Shown piece after piece: positions 1-11,807 of a DNA stretch of 64,000 nucleotides (within the stretch, counting starts at the first letter, position 1; each line of letters begins with the position of its first letter). The stretch comes from Echinarachnius parma. Lineage: Eukaryota; Echinodermata; Echinoidea; Clypeasteroida; Echinarachniidae. The notes beneath the pieces are model-generated. The model worked only from the letters and a program-made list of their open reading frames with translations. It did not search any database and was not told the origin of the DNA. The translations under genes were made by a program, and so were the position numbers. The stretch spans positions 70,001-134,000 of the forward strand of contig JBAMJV010003777.1 of the NCBI GenBank assembly GCA_037951105.1. The letters run 5' to 3'.

Positions 1-1334
1 AGGGCTGCAGCGTAAAATGTGGCCGCCGCTAGCTGCTTGTGTGATAGTCGCGTTCGCCAGTCGTTCTTGCCATGCATTCAGCTCAGAGGCGAGGCTTTAT
101 CAAATGGCTAATCAGTCGTTAATAAATCCAAGACTACATTTTAAACATCACATATGATATTGTGCCCTGTTCGCAACCGTAGGGTTTTTTTTTTTTTATA
201 CTGATTGCCTATTTCCAATAATGTCTGCATATCGAAAATGTTTGGTAATACTTTATTTTGAAAGATATAATGAAAGAAAAACGTATTTATAATATTATGC
301 ATTGCATCAATAAAATGAAAAATAAATATTAAGTATAAAAAAGGTCATACCGTTGCAATTATATAACTCAACAGCAGGTACTAAAATTAAGAAATCATAC
401 AGCTAACTGCTATAAATATACACCAATATACATCTCATCTATCAACTTTTATCAGTAACTGATAATAATTGCATTCATTCAGCCATTCCGTTCAATAATA
501 CATAATATACACGTCAATAAAATATCATTGTTTCTTACAATGTGATATGGCACTACAAGTAAAATTAGGTCAATCATTACAGCAAGTTAGAGATAGCTAT
601 AAGCATGCACTAAGCAGTGCATATTAAAACGTGTTAAACATAACTTAGGGATTTACTTATGAATCAGATTGTTTTCTTGATGAATATGGGGATCAGCATA
701 CTTGTACAAAAATAAAATATTGTCAACTTTGTCAACAAAATAATGAACCTCGGTAAACAAGTAAAGGGGATGTGTTGTTATGTTGCTTAAAATAAACTCT
801 GTTCTCAAAGACATACAATCTATACAAATACAAAAAAGAAAATCATTTCAAATCACATCCATACAAATGTAGATAATGTTGTAACAAAGGATATCACCTA
901 AATCGATATCTTGGAATTCTACGAAACTCATTCTAAATCATATGTATATAAAATAATGTAATCAATTCGCTACCTGGTTACAAATGTATCATTTAAATCA
1001 ATACAGTTGAATCAATCTTTATAATCATGTTTTATACGACGAATATATTAGGTTATTGGTCATGTTATAACTTTACTAATATAGATAAAAATACAAGTCT
1101 TATCATTCTAATAACTCTTAGGCCTCTTTATTTCACCCTGAGAAAGTTACATGGATCATACGATTTTAAACACTCAGGTCAATATCATATTGAAAGATTA
1201 TTATTTCAATGTAAGATAACTCTTCAGACAAGACAGAATATGGAAATCACTGCAATATAATTAGAAAGGCGTTCTCATTAGTTGATCTTGTGAGTTTTTA
1301 GTAGATTGAAATTCAAGCCCATTACAGACGGATT

Positions 1335-1783
1335 GTTGATACTCTAAGACTAAGTAAAAAGCCTGTTATCATTTGTTTTAAAGAGCTGTTTAACCTAAAG
1401 AGGGCGCTTTCAAAAAAATACATTTGTTTAAACCATTTTAAATAAAATATTGTGCATGTGATGTTTTGTTGAAATAGTGATTAGATAGAGAGATAATCAA
1501 CAACTATCTAAAAACCTCTTTTGAAAATTTGTGAAAAGAGGAAGCATTTTAAAACAAATTTTAACGGCTGGTTCAAAATTATCGAATACTTGTGGGGCCC
1601 CACATTTATTACAAATGATTATGTTTATGGATATTTCAGCCGTTTCTGAACCGATTTTGTTCAAATTAAGTTTATTCTGCCATTAAAATTGTATGCTCTT
1701 TCAAATTTGACACTCAGTTTTTCATTATCTCACAAAAAAATTATTTTGTGTAGCGCCCTCTCTACCAAAACTCAACTATCCCG
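1335..1783 (-). mobile_element. TTAA-type MITE, AGGGATAG family, copy in block C
   Basis: It reads in reverse of the other copies and ends ACTATCCCG at a TTAA (1784-1787). The other end is lost near 1335. Internal landmarks shared with the family include a GAGGGCGC box near the end and the words GATAACAGGC and TTTCTGAACC. It was already present before the block duplicated, since B carries it at 44065-44531. Confidence 0.7.
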
Positions 1784-2180
1784 TTAACGGAATGTTCTTC
1801 AAAATGTTGTGATGAGTTGTAGAGGACTCGTAGATAAGTCGTAGAGGAGTTGTAACTAGTTGTGATTTAGTTTTTTTTTATCGTGCTCATAAACTATAAG
1901 ATCAGTTCAAATTAGATGAGATACAAATATTAACGGATGGTTCTTCAAAAGGTGATGAGTTGTAGAGGACTCGTAGAGAAGTCGTGGAGGAGTTGTAACT
2001 ACTTGTGATTTCGTTGTTGTTATTCTTATTGTGCTAGTAAACTAAGATCAGTTCAAATTAGATGAGATGCGAATGTTAACGGAAGCGTCTTCAGAAAGTT
2101 GTGCTGAGTTGTAGAAGAGTTGTAACTAGTTGCGATTTAGTTGTTGTGATTCTTATCATGCTCATAAAGCATGAATTCCT
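1784..2180. repeat. Three-unit tandem repeat bearing terminal exon copies
   Basis: Units of about 145 bp start at 1784, 1930 and 2075, each beginning TTAACGGA. The third unit contains exon 9 of copy C. The first two contain decayed versions that lack the EFM start. The same array is at 44532-44935. Confidence 0.8.
2137..2178 (-). CDS. Copy C terminal exon 9
   Basis: Encodes [13 protein letters not shown]-stop after a CATACAG acceptor, identical to gene B exon 9. It lies in the last unit of a three-unit tandem repeat. Confidence 0.8.
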   Translation of the reverse strand, partial: EFMLYEHDKNHNN

Positions 2181-2563
2181 GTATGGAAGATAGAATGCAA
2201 GTTACAATTAAATAGGAAACAAATTAGAAGAAAAAAAAGATTCACAGTTCACAGTCTAGTTGTGGTTGAGTGCTGGTGTCAAATTACAAATGAATAGAGT
2301 TTGACATAGTAACGTACGTAGATCTAAAAGGGTGATTATACAACAAGATGACAGTGACTACACTGTGAATTTGTGAAATGTAACGAATAGTTGTGGTTCG
2401 GTGCATGGTGTATATTAATTAGACATTTTATGTTACTGTAGGTCAAATAACAAACGAAGAAAGTTAAGCATTCAAAATCGAAATACATGCTCTAAAATAG
2501 ATAGATTAAACGAGAACTTACCTGTTTGAAGTTTAATCCTTATTTTATAAGGAATGTAGTGGG

Positions 2564-2621
2564 GATATTACGTTAACAAGAGAGAGCCCGCTAGCGCGCA
2601 CGTAGGTCACGTGATGTCAAT
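2564..2621 (+). repeat. DIRS left inverted terminal repeat (core)
   Basis: These 58 bases are the reverse complement of 7390-7447. They contain the palindromic-looking CCCGCTAGCGCGCACG and CACGTGATGTCAAT. Confidence 0.9.
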
Positions 2622-2730
2622 CTTGGAAGCAGAAGAAGGGTTGTGACTGCTGAAACTAAGAGATTATCGAGAACTAAAAACCTGTTGATTTTATACCCTT
2701 GAAATATATCCAATGGGTGGGAGAGGAGGG

Positions 2731-2851
2731 ACGTAATATCCCCACTACATTCCTTATAAAATAAGGATTAAACTTCAAACAGGTAAGTTCTCGTTTAATC
2801 TATCTATTTTATTACGTAATTTCGTGAGATATTACGTTAACAAGAGATTTT
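2731..2851. repeat. DIRS internal complementary region
   Basis: This segment is the complement of the left terminus (about 2500-2572) joined to the complement of the right terminus (about 7428-7471). That is the structure DIRS elements use to template a circular intermediate. The join falls on a short TATTTTA shared by both ends. Confidence 0.85.
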
Positions 2852-5800
2852 GAAGCTCAGCAGTCACAATCCTACTAATAAACATAGCAGATAAGTTATT
2901 CTGAATAACTCAATCCTCGAAGGACAAAATGAATAAGACTGCAGAGTAAATACCTGGACAATTGTTACTGTGACTGTCCGATGACTGCGGAAGCGAAGGA
3001 TGCCGTGTTCTCCGTAGGCTTCCTGTAGTACCTTTGGAAGGTCTTTTCATTTGACCATCCTGCTTGGTCCAGGATCTGCTGCACTGGCAGGTTTGCACCA
3101 CATGCGGCTGATGTAGATGCTGCCCTCGTAGAATGGGCCTTGTACACCCCCGTGTCAATTCCTGCTGCTGCCATAGTCAGCTTTATCCATCTGGCAATAG
3201 TAGCTGCTGTAACACGCTTGTGGGGTTTCTGGTAGCTAATAAACAAACCGCGTTCTTCACCGCGGATCTTGTTGGTTTCAAGAATGTACCTTTTCAGATA
3301 ACGCACAATACACAGTCTCCTGTCTGGAGCATAGGCATGCAGTTTTAGAACATAATCTGCTTTTCCTGGCCTCGATTGTTTTAGTAGTTCTTGAAACATA
3401 AAGACTACTTTATCTTCTTTCATCACCATGTAGTCCAAATTTAAGAGGTGGATAGACTGCACACGTTGTGCTGCTAACAGCGCAATCAACATACATAACT
3501 TCATAGTTAGCGTTTTCAGGTCCAATCCTGTCGCTGGTGAAAGCCTTCGTAGATGATTTAGTACAATGGCCGCGTCCCATACTTCTTTGTATCTTGGCTG
3601 CGGTGGTCTTTTATGAAAAATTCCTCTCATGAATCGGCTGATGAGTGGATGGTTTCCAATTTCAAACCTATTGTCACTAAGTACAAGAAAGGATGATAGA
3701 GCGCTACGTGCTTGGTTCACGACGCTATATCCTGCGTTTTGATCATAGAATAGTTCACTTAGGAATTCCAGCACCATGCTAACATCGGCATGGAGATGAT
3801 TTATGTTCTTTCTGGAGCAGAAATCCGTCCACTTTCGGATGTAAACTGCGTATTGTCTTCTTGTTGACGGTCTCCACGAAGCAGAGATGATGCTGATAAT
3901 TCTTTTGTGTAGTCCTAATTTTTCCAGGGGGTCGGACATAATCTGCAACATAAAAGATCCAAATATTGATTTAATGGGTGAGGAACATGAGTAACTGGTT
4001 GTACTAAGAGTGAGCTAGATCTTGGAATAAACATGGCCTCCCCCACTGTCATTTTCTGCAGCACTGGGAACCATGGCTGAGACGGCCAATTAGGTACGAC
4101 CATGATGCCTGTTGCCTCATCATTCCTGATTTTTTGAAGGCACTTTGCTATGAGACAAAATGGAGGGAAAGCATAGAAATTGAATCTACTCCAATCAATA
4201 GTGAAGGCATCAACATTCTCTGCATCTGGGTCTGGGTACCAGGACACATATCTATCTAGCTGTTTGTTAAGCCTTGATGCAAACATGTCAATGTCTGGCA
4301 GCCCAAATCTATGAACAACACTATCAAATACATTCCTGTCAAGCATCCATTCCGTTCTATCATTAAAACGTCTGGAGCGCAAGTCTGCTTCAGTGTTTAG
4401 TTTACCCGGTAGGTGGGCGGCTGTGATCCAGATATTACGCTGGATACACCAATCCCAAATTTCTTGTGCCATACGATTACAATCGTTGGATTTGATGCCT
4501 CCCATGTTATTAATGTACGCCACAGCTGTGGTGTTGTCTAAACGAAGCAAAATGTGAGTGTCATGCAAATTGGAACATAATGCTTTTAGTCCTATACCGG
4601 CTGCCAGAGTTTCAAGGTAATTTATCCCACTGTGTTGGGCCATGCGAACTTCTTCCGCACTCCATCTACCCCCTGTAGATGAGCTAAGATCAGTTGCCCC
4701 CCAACCTGCTCCACTAGCATCAGTTCTTACTTCAACACGTGGCTTGTCTCTTGCCATGGGCGCAGTCATATATTTGATATGTGCGATCCACCATTCTAGT
4801 TCTAGTCTTGATTCAAGTGAAAGATTCATCTTTCTATCAAAATGGCCTCTATTGCACTTAAGGGCCCTTATTTTATCCTTCTCTATTTAAAGCCCTATAA
4901 TGGAGGGGACCGTACTGGACAGCCGGAAGAGAAGCTACTAGTTTTCCTATTACCATAGCAACCGTCCGAATGGAGGGGTTTTCATTGTTGAGAAGATCCA
5001 CACACACCTGAGTGATATCTTGGACTTTATCTTCTGGTAATTTCATGATCATATTCTCTGAATCTAGGATGAAGCCGAGGAACTGCAGCTCCTTTACAGG
5101 CCTCAACACTGATTTCTCTGGGTGTACTATGAAACCTAGCTTCGAGAAAAGGCTAGTTGTAGCCGTGATGGCTTCTTTTGTTTTCTTTTCATCATCTCCT
5201 ATGATAATAGTATCGTCCAGATATCCTACAACGGTGTGTCCTTTTCTTCTCAGTTCTGAAAACACAGGCTTCAGCAATTTTGTGAAAAGCCTTGGTGCCG
5301 TGCTAAGTCCATTAGGCAATACCTTAAACTGCCACAATTGATTATTCCACATGAATTTTAGATATTTTCTGTGATTTGAGTTAACTGGCACCGAATAGTA
5401 TGCATCTCGGAGGTCAACTGATGCCATATAACAGTTTGGGGTTAGGAGATGGATTGCTGTATGGATATTATCCATCTTGAAATGCTGGTAGTCCAGGCAT
5501 TTGTTCAATTCAGAAAGATCTAGAATAATTCTAGTACCTCCATTCTTTTTGGGTCTGGAGAAAATATTTGATATGAATTCTCCTTCTTCGTGTACACTAG
5601 ATTCAATGACATTTTTCTCCAAAAGATTTTGAACTTCCTTGTTTATGCTACTAAACGTTTCAGATTTGCATTTATATTGCATAGGTGGTTCATTTTGTAC
5701 CGGGAGTGTAGCAAATTCAATCTCATAACCCCGAACTGCATTTAGAATCACAGGATCTGATGTTATATCACACCATTCATGATAATGAGCATTCAGTCGA

Positions 5801-7389
5801 CCTCCGACTTTCACAAGCAAAGGGTCTGATTTACTTGTAGGATTACAATCAAATGAGGTACTCACCTCTTCTGGATTAGTAGACCTGTGGTCTTCTACTT
5901 CCTCCTCTGATTGGGACCCTGGTTTTGGCCCTGTCTGGCTTGAGGGTTCTGCATCTTTGGCTGACCCCTCGTCATACTTGTCTGAGTGTGAGGAGCTTGG
6001 TATCTGCCCCGTCCCTGGGGGCCCTGGCCTAAAAAAGGCCTGTCAGCTGTCCCACTGCGTGGGCGGTAGGACGGATTTGAGCTGGTCCATCCTGCAGCGC
6101 GGTACTGTCTTTGCTGTGCCGACGCATGTCCCTTGTAGGGATGGTAGTGCTGTTGAGATGAGTATGGTCTTGTTTTACCATATCCATATGATCCTTTCGT
6201 GACTCCAGCTGTGGCAAGTTGCTGGTCCTTCAAGTCTTTCACTTGCTTGCTCAGGTTATCTCCAAAAAGGAGTCTAGAAACAGGTGTAGACGGTTTACAC
6301 AGATGTGAGTACTTGGAATTTAAGTCAGGTTTGATGAAATCTTTCCTGAGGCAGTTCAGTTCATACTGAGCGTTGCACAGAAGAGCAAGAGCATCTTGCT
6401 GGGTTTCCGAAATCGATGACGATGACAGAGTTCGGAGATAAGCATTCAGTCCTTTGGACAGTGACTTTTGGGCCCTTTGGATTTTGATATCTCTGGCCTT
6501 GGTAGTCACAGGGAGATTTTCCCAAATGGGTGGGTTCACTTTGGGAGTGTCAATAAGCTGACAATTGTCTGGCAAAGGATACTTTGATGACACTTCCTCA
6601 AAAGTCTTGGGTTCGAGCTGGTGACCAACTAGGTATGAAGTCGATTGGGCAATGTTTTCTTCAATAGGTTCGCCAACATCTTTAGGCGGAGCAAATTTGG
6701 CTGCCAGGCTGGGGATGCCGACGGGGCAGCCTTGCGCTTGGCCGTACAGAGAGCTATCATCTTGTCCCTCCGAATTGTCCACATCATACACAGAGCAAGA
6801 TGCACGATCATCACTTTCATCAATGAGTTCGTCATACTCCATGTTGTAGTCCATTTCCACTTGTTCCCCCGCTAGGTTCGGGTCTACAGGCCCTGAGCGG
6901 TAATCAACATCGGCATGAGTCCGTTTGCTTTGGGACCCCACTGCCTCTGCAATCTGCGCCACTAAACTCTCGAGTTTATCAAGTCTTTTGTTGAATTTCG
7001 ACGCCTCTTTAGAGGCAGCTGTCGAAGAAGTCGATTTGTTCATATTCGGAGTAGTGGCCACTCCCGTACTGTCTCCGATTGTATCGGTCTCAACAGTACG
7101 CTCCTTGCTGCCCTGCGCACACGGCGCGGGAGAAGGAATAGCAGCGGGCCCGCTGCGCGTAGATTTCGATGTCGACTTTGTCTTTGTCGAGTCCGTCATT
7201 TCGGCGTTAGAATTATCCGTCAAGAGCAAAACAAAACTGGGTATAAACTGTCCAAGAAGATGCTTTGATGAATATGTGATCCGAATATATCAAAGAGAAA
7301 ATAGTTCAAACACGAAAAACAAGGAATTTTCCTCAAATTCTGCGACCTCGTGTGGGATTTTTCCACACGCAAAACATGGCGCTAACGAA

Positions 7390-7447
7390 ATTGACATCAC
7401 GTGACCTACGTGCGCGCTAGCGGGCTCTCTCTTGTTAACGTAATATC
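7390..7447 (-). repeat. DIRS right inverted terminal repeat (core)
   Basis: Exact partner of 2564-2621, followed by about 24 terminal bases that are unique to this end. Confidence 0.9.
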
Positions 7448-7635
7448 TCACGAAATTACGTAATAAAATAGAAGTTGATACTCGGATCGAATTTTTTGAA
7501 CGAAATTACATTTAAGAATTAATTAGTATAAAAGGAGCAGAACCGTTAAGGGTAAACAAGTTTCGGTCATTTAAAAAAGGCTTGAAACAGAAAACCGAAA
7601 ACCAGTAAGAGGTGATATGACATGAATCTACTTAC

Positions 7636-7694
7636 CAGGAGAATGGTGGTGCCAATGAGAGTAGCCTTGGCTTTTACATCCAGATCTGGTGGGA
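7636..7694 (-). CDS. Copy C exon 8
   Basis: This 59-nt exon encodes the same residues as gene B exon 8. The intron downstream is about 5.5 kb long instead of about 460 nt because it holds the DIRS retrotransposon. Confidence 0.85.
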
Positions 7695-7774
7695 CTAAAG
7701 AGAAATAAAAGAGAGGGTAATGATAATAATACTTATAATGATAACAAAAACAACCACCACAATAACAACAACAA

Positions 7775-7869
7775 CAATAATAATAATAATAATGATAATA
7801 ATAATAATAATAATAATAGAATAACAACTATGATCAAAATAGAGCATCCTCCCCCCCCCCCCCCCCCCC
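7775..7869. repeat. AAT microsatellite and C19 tract
   Basis: An (AAT)n run, about 7780-7820, is followed by 19 consecutive C at 7851-7869, inside intron 7 of copy C. The matching run in B (45543-45625) is longer, while its poly-C is much shorter. Confidence 0.9.
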
Positions 7870-7954
7870 TTCCTCCCGCACCCCCCTCACCTTTCGTGCC
7901 CCTCACACCCCTGCCCTTTGTCTCGCCACTGCATACGGAGGAAGATAAACTTAC

Positions 7955-8002
7955 AAGTGATGGCAAAGTTGTTAGCCTTGTTGAGCCACTTCCTCCATAA
8001 CC
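7955..8002 (-). pseudogene. Relic of scramblase exon 7 (copy C)
   Basis: These 48 nt in the exon 7 frame read [15 protein letters not shown], matching [15 protein letters not shown] of the true exon. A GTAAGT donor is still in place, but the 5' half of the exon is missing. Confidence 0.65.
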
Positions 8003-8121
8003 CTATAGTGACCTACCCCTCCCCCTCCCCCCTGCAGCCCATCCCTCCTTGCTCCTCACATCCCCTCCCCGTTGGTAAACCGGTGCTACATGAGGAGGAA
8101 AGGAGGAGAAGAGTAACTTAC

Positions 8122-8224
8122 AAGTGATGGCGAAGTTGTCCGCCTTGGTGAAGCACTCCCTCATCATTCCTCCCCACTGCTTGCTGATCTTGCCGATCTC
8201 CTGGGTCAGGTCAGGGGTCTTGAT
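8122..8224 (-). CDS. Copy C exon 7
   Basis: This 103-nt exon encodes the same residues as gene B exon 7, with acceptor ACACAG and donor GTAAGT intact. Confidence 0.85.
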
Positions 8225-8262
8225 CTGTGTGGTAAGGATATACAAATCAGGTTTAAATGGAT

Positions 8263-8515
8263 CTAGTAAATGTGTTGATAAGTGCAAAAATGTGATGAAT
8301 GGTTGTTGTGTATTGTTGTGATATGATATGTCCACTAAAAGTAATGTGACACGTGGAAATTTCATGTTGAATGGATGTTATACGGCCGAGTAATGAGCGA
8401 AATTACAAACTAGTGATATTCGCTCACTTATTGCAAACAAGTTTAGTCTGTGCCTTTCAATATTATGCTGGGTCATTAGGTTTTCCCCCGAATTATCCTA
8501 ACTGATCCTCCAAAG
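8263..8515. repeat. Fragment of the AGGGATCTA repeat family (copy C)
   Basis: Shares GATAAGTGCAAAA, TTGAATGGATGTTAT and CGGCCGAGTAATGAGCGAAA words with 36769-37151 and with the sequence left of 60025. Its ends have decayed. It is repeated at about 46063-46315. Confidence 0.55.
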
Positions 8516-8580
8516 CGGGGGTTGCAAGTATCATGCAAGTATGGGAAGTTCAAATTCTAGGAGAAAAAAGAACGAATTAC

Positions 8581-8701
8581 CGCGAAGTCGATATCATCCG
8601 TGCAGCAGACTGCCTGCCAGGCCCAGCAGGGTCCTCGGATCTTGAGGATACAGTCCTTGTTCTCATTCTGAACGTCAAGCTCGGGCTTGCAGCAGTATTT
8701 C
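8581..8701 (-). CDS. Copy C exon 6
   Basis: This 121-nt exon keeps the open frame and both splice sites of gene B exon 6 and contains [20 protein letters not shown]. It reads Val where B reads Ile near QAxCC. Confidence 0.85.
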
Positions 8702-8796
8702 CTGTAAGTAATTGAAAACAAAATTGGAATACAAAATTATTTTGGAATTGGAATTGAAATATTGAATGCCATCCTGAAATGACAAGCAACAAGCAT

Positions 8797-8995
8797 AGAC
8801 CGCATATCTTCTGGATACAGTCCCTGTTATCATTCTTATTCTGACTTCTAGAAGTATTTCCTGGACGTAGTTTGAAAAATGGAACAACTGTGAACCCATT
8901 TTTTTTTTTTTGGAATTGAAATTGAATGTCATCATGGCAGAGCCAGCAGGGTCCGCGGATCTTGAGGATACAGTCCTTGTTCTCATTCTGAACGT
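8797..8995 (-). pseudogene. Two relics of scramblase exon 6 (copy C)
   Basis: About 8797-8867 holds a decayed copy recognisable by NDNRDCIQ and a Cys-Gly-Leu-Cys remnant. About 8930-8995 holds a better copy with [14 protein letters not shown], cut off at the block boundary. Both precede the intact exon 6 in transcription order. Confidence 0.75.
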
Positions 8996-9057
8996 GGGGG
9001 TGTGTGGGGGGGGGGGGGGGGGGGGGAGGCAATGGCCTGTACAATAATTCCCCGCTA

Positions 9058-10309
9058 TATATCACCAATGTGAAAAGGTAGTTTCAGTAGAGCCAGTGTG
9101 ACAAAAAGCAGACTTGTATCTGAAACCTTAACCCTTTCAGTTTGGAAAGTGTATTATTTATGTGTTGTATTATAGTGTCCTACGGACGTGAATAAAGACA
9201 CTTGTAAAAGATCATCTTGTAAGATGATCCATGGTCATAGATTAGCTCCAGTTTGGACTGGTAGAGTTCACGGGCGTATAGATCGGGGGAGGGGGTGGGA
9301 TGGGTAATATACCCCCCTCCCTTTTTTGGGTGGGGGTGTGGGGGGGGGGGGGGGGGGGCAATGGCCTGTACAATAATTCCCCGCTATTTTTAATAGTGGA
9401 AACAAAAATACATCTAATTTTTTTAAATACTAAATCAACCATTTGTATAGACCTTTATAATTTCCAGCTACATGTAATAAGATGTTCAGGGCATGAAGGG
9501 TACATGCCTTGCAATCAATATGGAGTTCGAACCTAGATAAACTCTGCACATGTGTCCCACATAATATTGTGTACTTCAATAAGACCCTTATTTAAGATAA
9601 TTAATATGATCTTCACAATAACAAGACAAAACAACTGCTTTTTTGGATGCTATATGAATTTTAGTTGTAATGAAAGTAATGAAATATACAGTTAATATAT
9701 TTGTAGAAAAATATTAGGAATATATCACCAATGTGAAAAGGTAGTTTCAGTAGAGCCAGTGTGACAAACAGCAGACTTGTATCTGAAACCTTAACCCTTT
9801 CAATTTGGAAAGTGTATTATTTATGTGTTGTATTATAGTGTCCTACGGACGTGAATAAAGACACTTGTAAAAGATCATCTTGTAAGATGATCCATGGTCA
9901 GATTAGCTCCAGTTTGGACTGGTAGAGTTCACGGGCGTATAGATCGGGGGAGGGGGTGGGATGGGTAATATACCCCCCTCCCTTTTTTGGGTGGGGGTGT
10001 GTGGGGGGGGGGGGGGGGAGGCAATGGCCTGTACAATAATTCCCCGCTATTTTTAATAGTGGAAACAAAAATACATCTAATTTTTTTAAATACTAAATCA
10101 ACCATTTGTATAGACCTTTATAATTTCCAGCTACATGTAATAAGATGTTCAGGGCATGAAGGGTACATGCCTTGCAATCAATATGGAGTTCGAACCTAGA
10201 TAAACTCTGCACATGTGTCCCACATAATATTGTGTACTTCAATAAGGCCCTTATTTAAGATAATTAATATGATCTTCACAATAACAAGACAAAACAACTG
10301 CTTTTTTGG
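9058..10309. repeat. Two-copy tandem duplication (663-bp unit)
   Basis: 9058-9720 and 9721-10309 are almost identical, and the second copy is cut short. Each contains a long poly-G run followed by GCAATGGCCTGTACAATAAT. A third partial copy of that poly-G border lies at 9006-9058, so the repeat unit starts at the breakpoint of copy C. No gene is seen. Confidence 0.85.
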
Positions 10310-11250
10310 ACGCCATCTTGGATTGCAAATCCTTAGAGATAGACCTCTGAATAATTTTTCCTCATTAAGATTTCCTCCAAATACAATTGGTTTAAACTTG
10401 TTGTGGAAAGGTTCAAAAGATAAATTTTCAAATGGGTACGGATCACCTAATTCGTCTATGACGAATTTCATGTCTAGTTTTGTTTGTTTTTAACATATGA
10501 GACATGTAACATTCATTGTTTACATCTATAATACCTATCATGTAAACAAATGTCCGAATGATATATGTTACATGTCTCTACAAACGTTCTTCTGAACTAG
10601 GTATATACAGTATACTGCTAGAAATAGTGCCTGCCAATATGCATTCAATTTCAGCTACGTGTACAACTCATGGTTATACTCACATGATAGTAGCCTACAT
10701 ATGAAAATGACTAAATAATCGAAAAAGAAAGGATCGACATGTATCATCTCCGATATTATGAAAATGCATTCAAACTGATTGGAAAAATACTTCAAATTGT
10801 ACAGAACGTATGCCATTCTAACCATGGTAGGGGGAAATATAATAATACACAGGTACATGCATATAACGTTCCAGGAGAAAATAGTATAATACCCTTACGG
10901 ATTAAACAAAATAATGCATAACATACCTATGTCTTCACTGGTGCAATATAAAGATGCTGACAGGATGATGATATCATCAACATATATTTCAAGAAAGCGG
11001 TAGAGTATAATATTATGTCGACGCAGGAATATATATATACACGCAGTATGCACCCCTGCAAGTAAAGGGGCTAAAATATATATACTATGAACGAGTAGAA
11101 TATATGTCATGTATAGCACAATGAATGGGGAGGTGTAATACGCAATACACGGCCCCCACTCGTACTCTCCCATGTACAGTATTATGGACGTGTACACACG
11201 ATGGACGAACATCGACAAAAGGCGCCAATATGTACACGTAACATACAAGT
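10310..11250. other. No gene recognised
   Basis: AT-rich unique sequence. A minus-strand stretch at about 10300-10471 reads MKFVIDELGDPYPFENL and onward and is open, but it resembles nothing I know and has no supporting context. Confidence 0.4.
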
Positions 11251-11470
11251 GAAAGCAGGCCCGTAGCAAGGTATTTTTTTCATGGGGTGGAGGTGGGTGG
11301 GTAATTTACAAACATGGCCCGAGAACGTCCGTGGCCTGGACCCAATGACCCAATGAACCCAATGAAAAGTGGGCCTGAATTTGGGGGGATGCGTACACAC
11401 TCCGAAAGCATATATTCCCCGACCCCCCCCCCCCCCCCCCCCACCCCCCGGATACGCGGGCCTGGAAAGG
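11250..11470. repeat. Poly-C bearing dispersed repeat
   Basis: Starts near AGGCCCGTAGCAAGG, a border word resembling GCGTAGCTAGG at 63912 and GTGGCGTAGTGTGG at 61972. It contains 20 consecutive C at 11423-11442. Confidence 0.4.
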
Positions 11471-11807
11471 GGTGTGATTCTCTTACGTAATTTTACGTCA
11501 CCACGTTTCCGAAGGTATATTACGTAGTAGGTCCATACCTGGTCAACACCGTCAATAATTGTATGGTCAGTCAGTTTCCTTGCGGTATTACCTATAATAT
11601 AGTCATAATTATATTCATATATAAATGTGAATGTCAATTCTCCCTTCTCATGACTTCGGGAAAAGAGGATTCAGTCAGATCAGAATAAGTTGTAACTTAT
11701 CTCATGCATTCATGTAATAATATCGGTGCATTCTTCGCAGATACTCATTCACTCACTGACTATACTGTACATCCATTATCGTGAACAGCATTACGTATCT
11801 TCAAGGA

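Larger units (their letters stand above)
31..2500. repeat. Segmental duplication, copy C left part
   Basis: Nearly identical to 42752-45212 with scattered single changes and small indels. It is the 3' flank and last exon of a scramblase gene. From 31 to about 1334 I see no gene in it; the sequence is AT-rich with several AATAAA hexamers on either strand. Confidence 0.9.
2501..7471 (-). mobile_element. DIRS-type tyrosine-recombinase retrotransposon
   Basis: This is a roughly 4.97-kb retroelement of the DIRS group. On the minus strand, in order, come a gag-like region (about 7.2-5.9 kb), a reverse transcriptase with a YLDD catalytic motif (about 5.9-4.9 kb), an RNase H and DIRS-type downstream domain beginning near TDASGAGWGA (about 4.8-3.9 kb), and a tyrosine recombinase with the R, HxxR and Y signature (about 3.9-3.0 kb). 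It has inverted terminal repeats and an internal complementary region and lacks a target duplication, as is usual for DIRS. It looks whole or nearly so, with at most one or two breaks. It is young, because it entered copy C after that block was copied from gene B; B keeps the empty site near 45209. Confidence 0.9.
2137..8701 (-). pseudogene. Copy C: 5'-truncated scramblase (exons 6-9 only)
   Basis: Exons 6 (8701-8581), 7 (8224-8122), 8 (7694-7636) and 9 (2178-2137) are intact and almost identical to those of gene B, with the same splice sites. Exons 1-5 are missing. The similarity to B stops at about 8995, inside a run of G. No promoter or start is visible, so alone this is a gene fragment. 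It lies downstream of gene A on the same strand and its exon 6 accepts the phase 2 frame of A exon 5. It could therefore serve as an alternative 3' end for A transcripts (inference). The last intron carries the DIRS element. Confidence 0.85.
7472..8995. repeat. Segmental duplication, copy C right part
   Basis: Nearly identical to 45213-46785 (gene B exons 6-8 and introns). It is separated from the left part only by the DIRS insertion. It ends at the junction AACGT followed by poly-G, where B continues with scramblase intron sequence. Confidence 0.9.

Noticed and set aside
7567-7694. Reading exon 8 of copy C through its donor to end in [15 protein letters not shown]
   Set aside because: The donor is perfect in all three copies and a family-typical terminal exon (EFM...) exists downstream, so the read-through tail is unlikely to be the main product.
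10196-10471. 91-codon minus-strand open frame beginning MKFVIDELGDPYPFENL
   Set aside because: Looks somewhat protein-like, but part lies in the tandem repeat unit, no family is recognised, and there are no splice sites or neighbours to support it.
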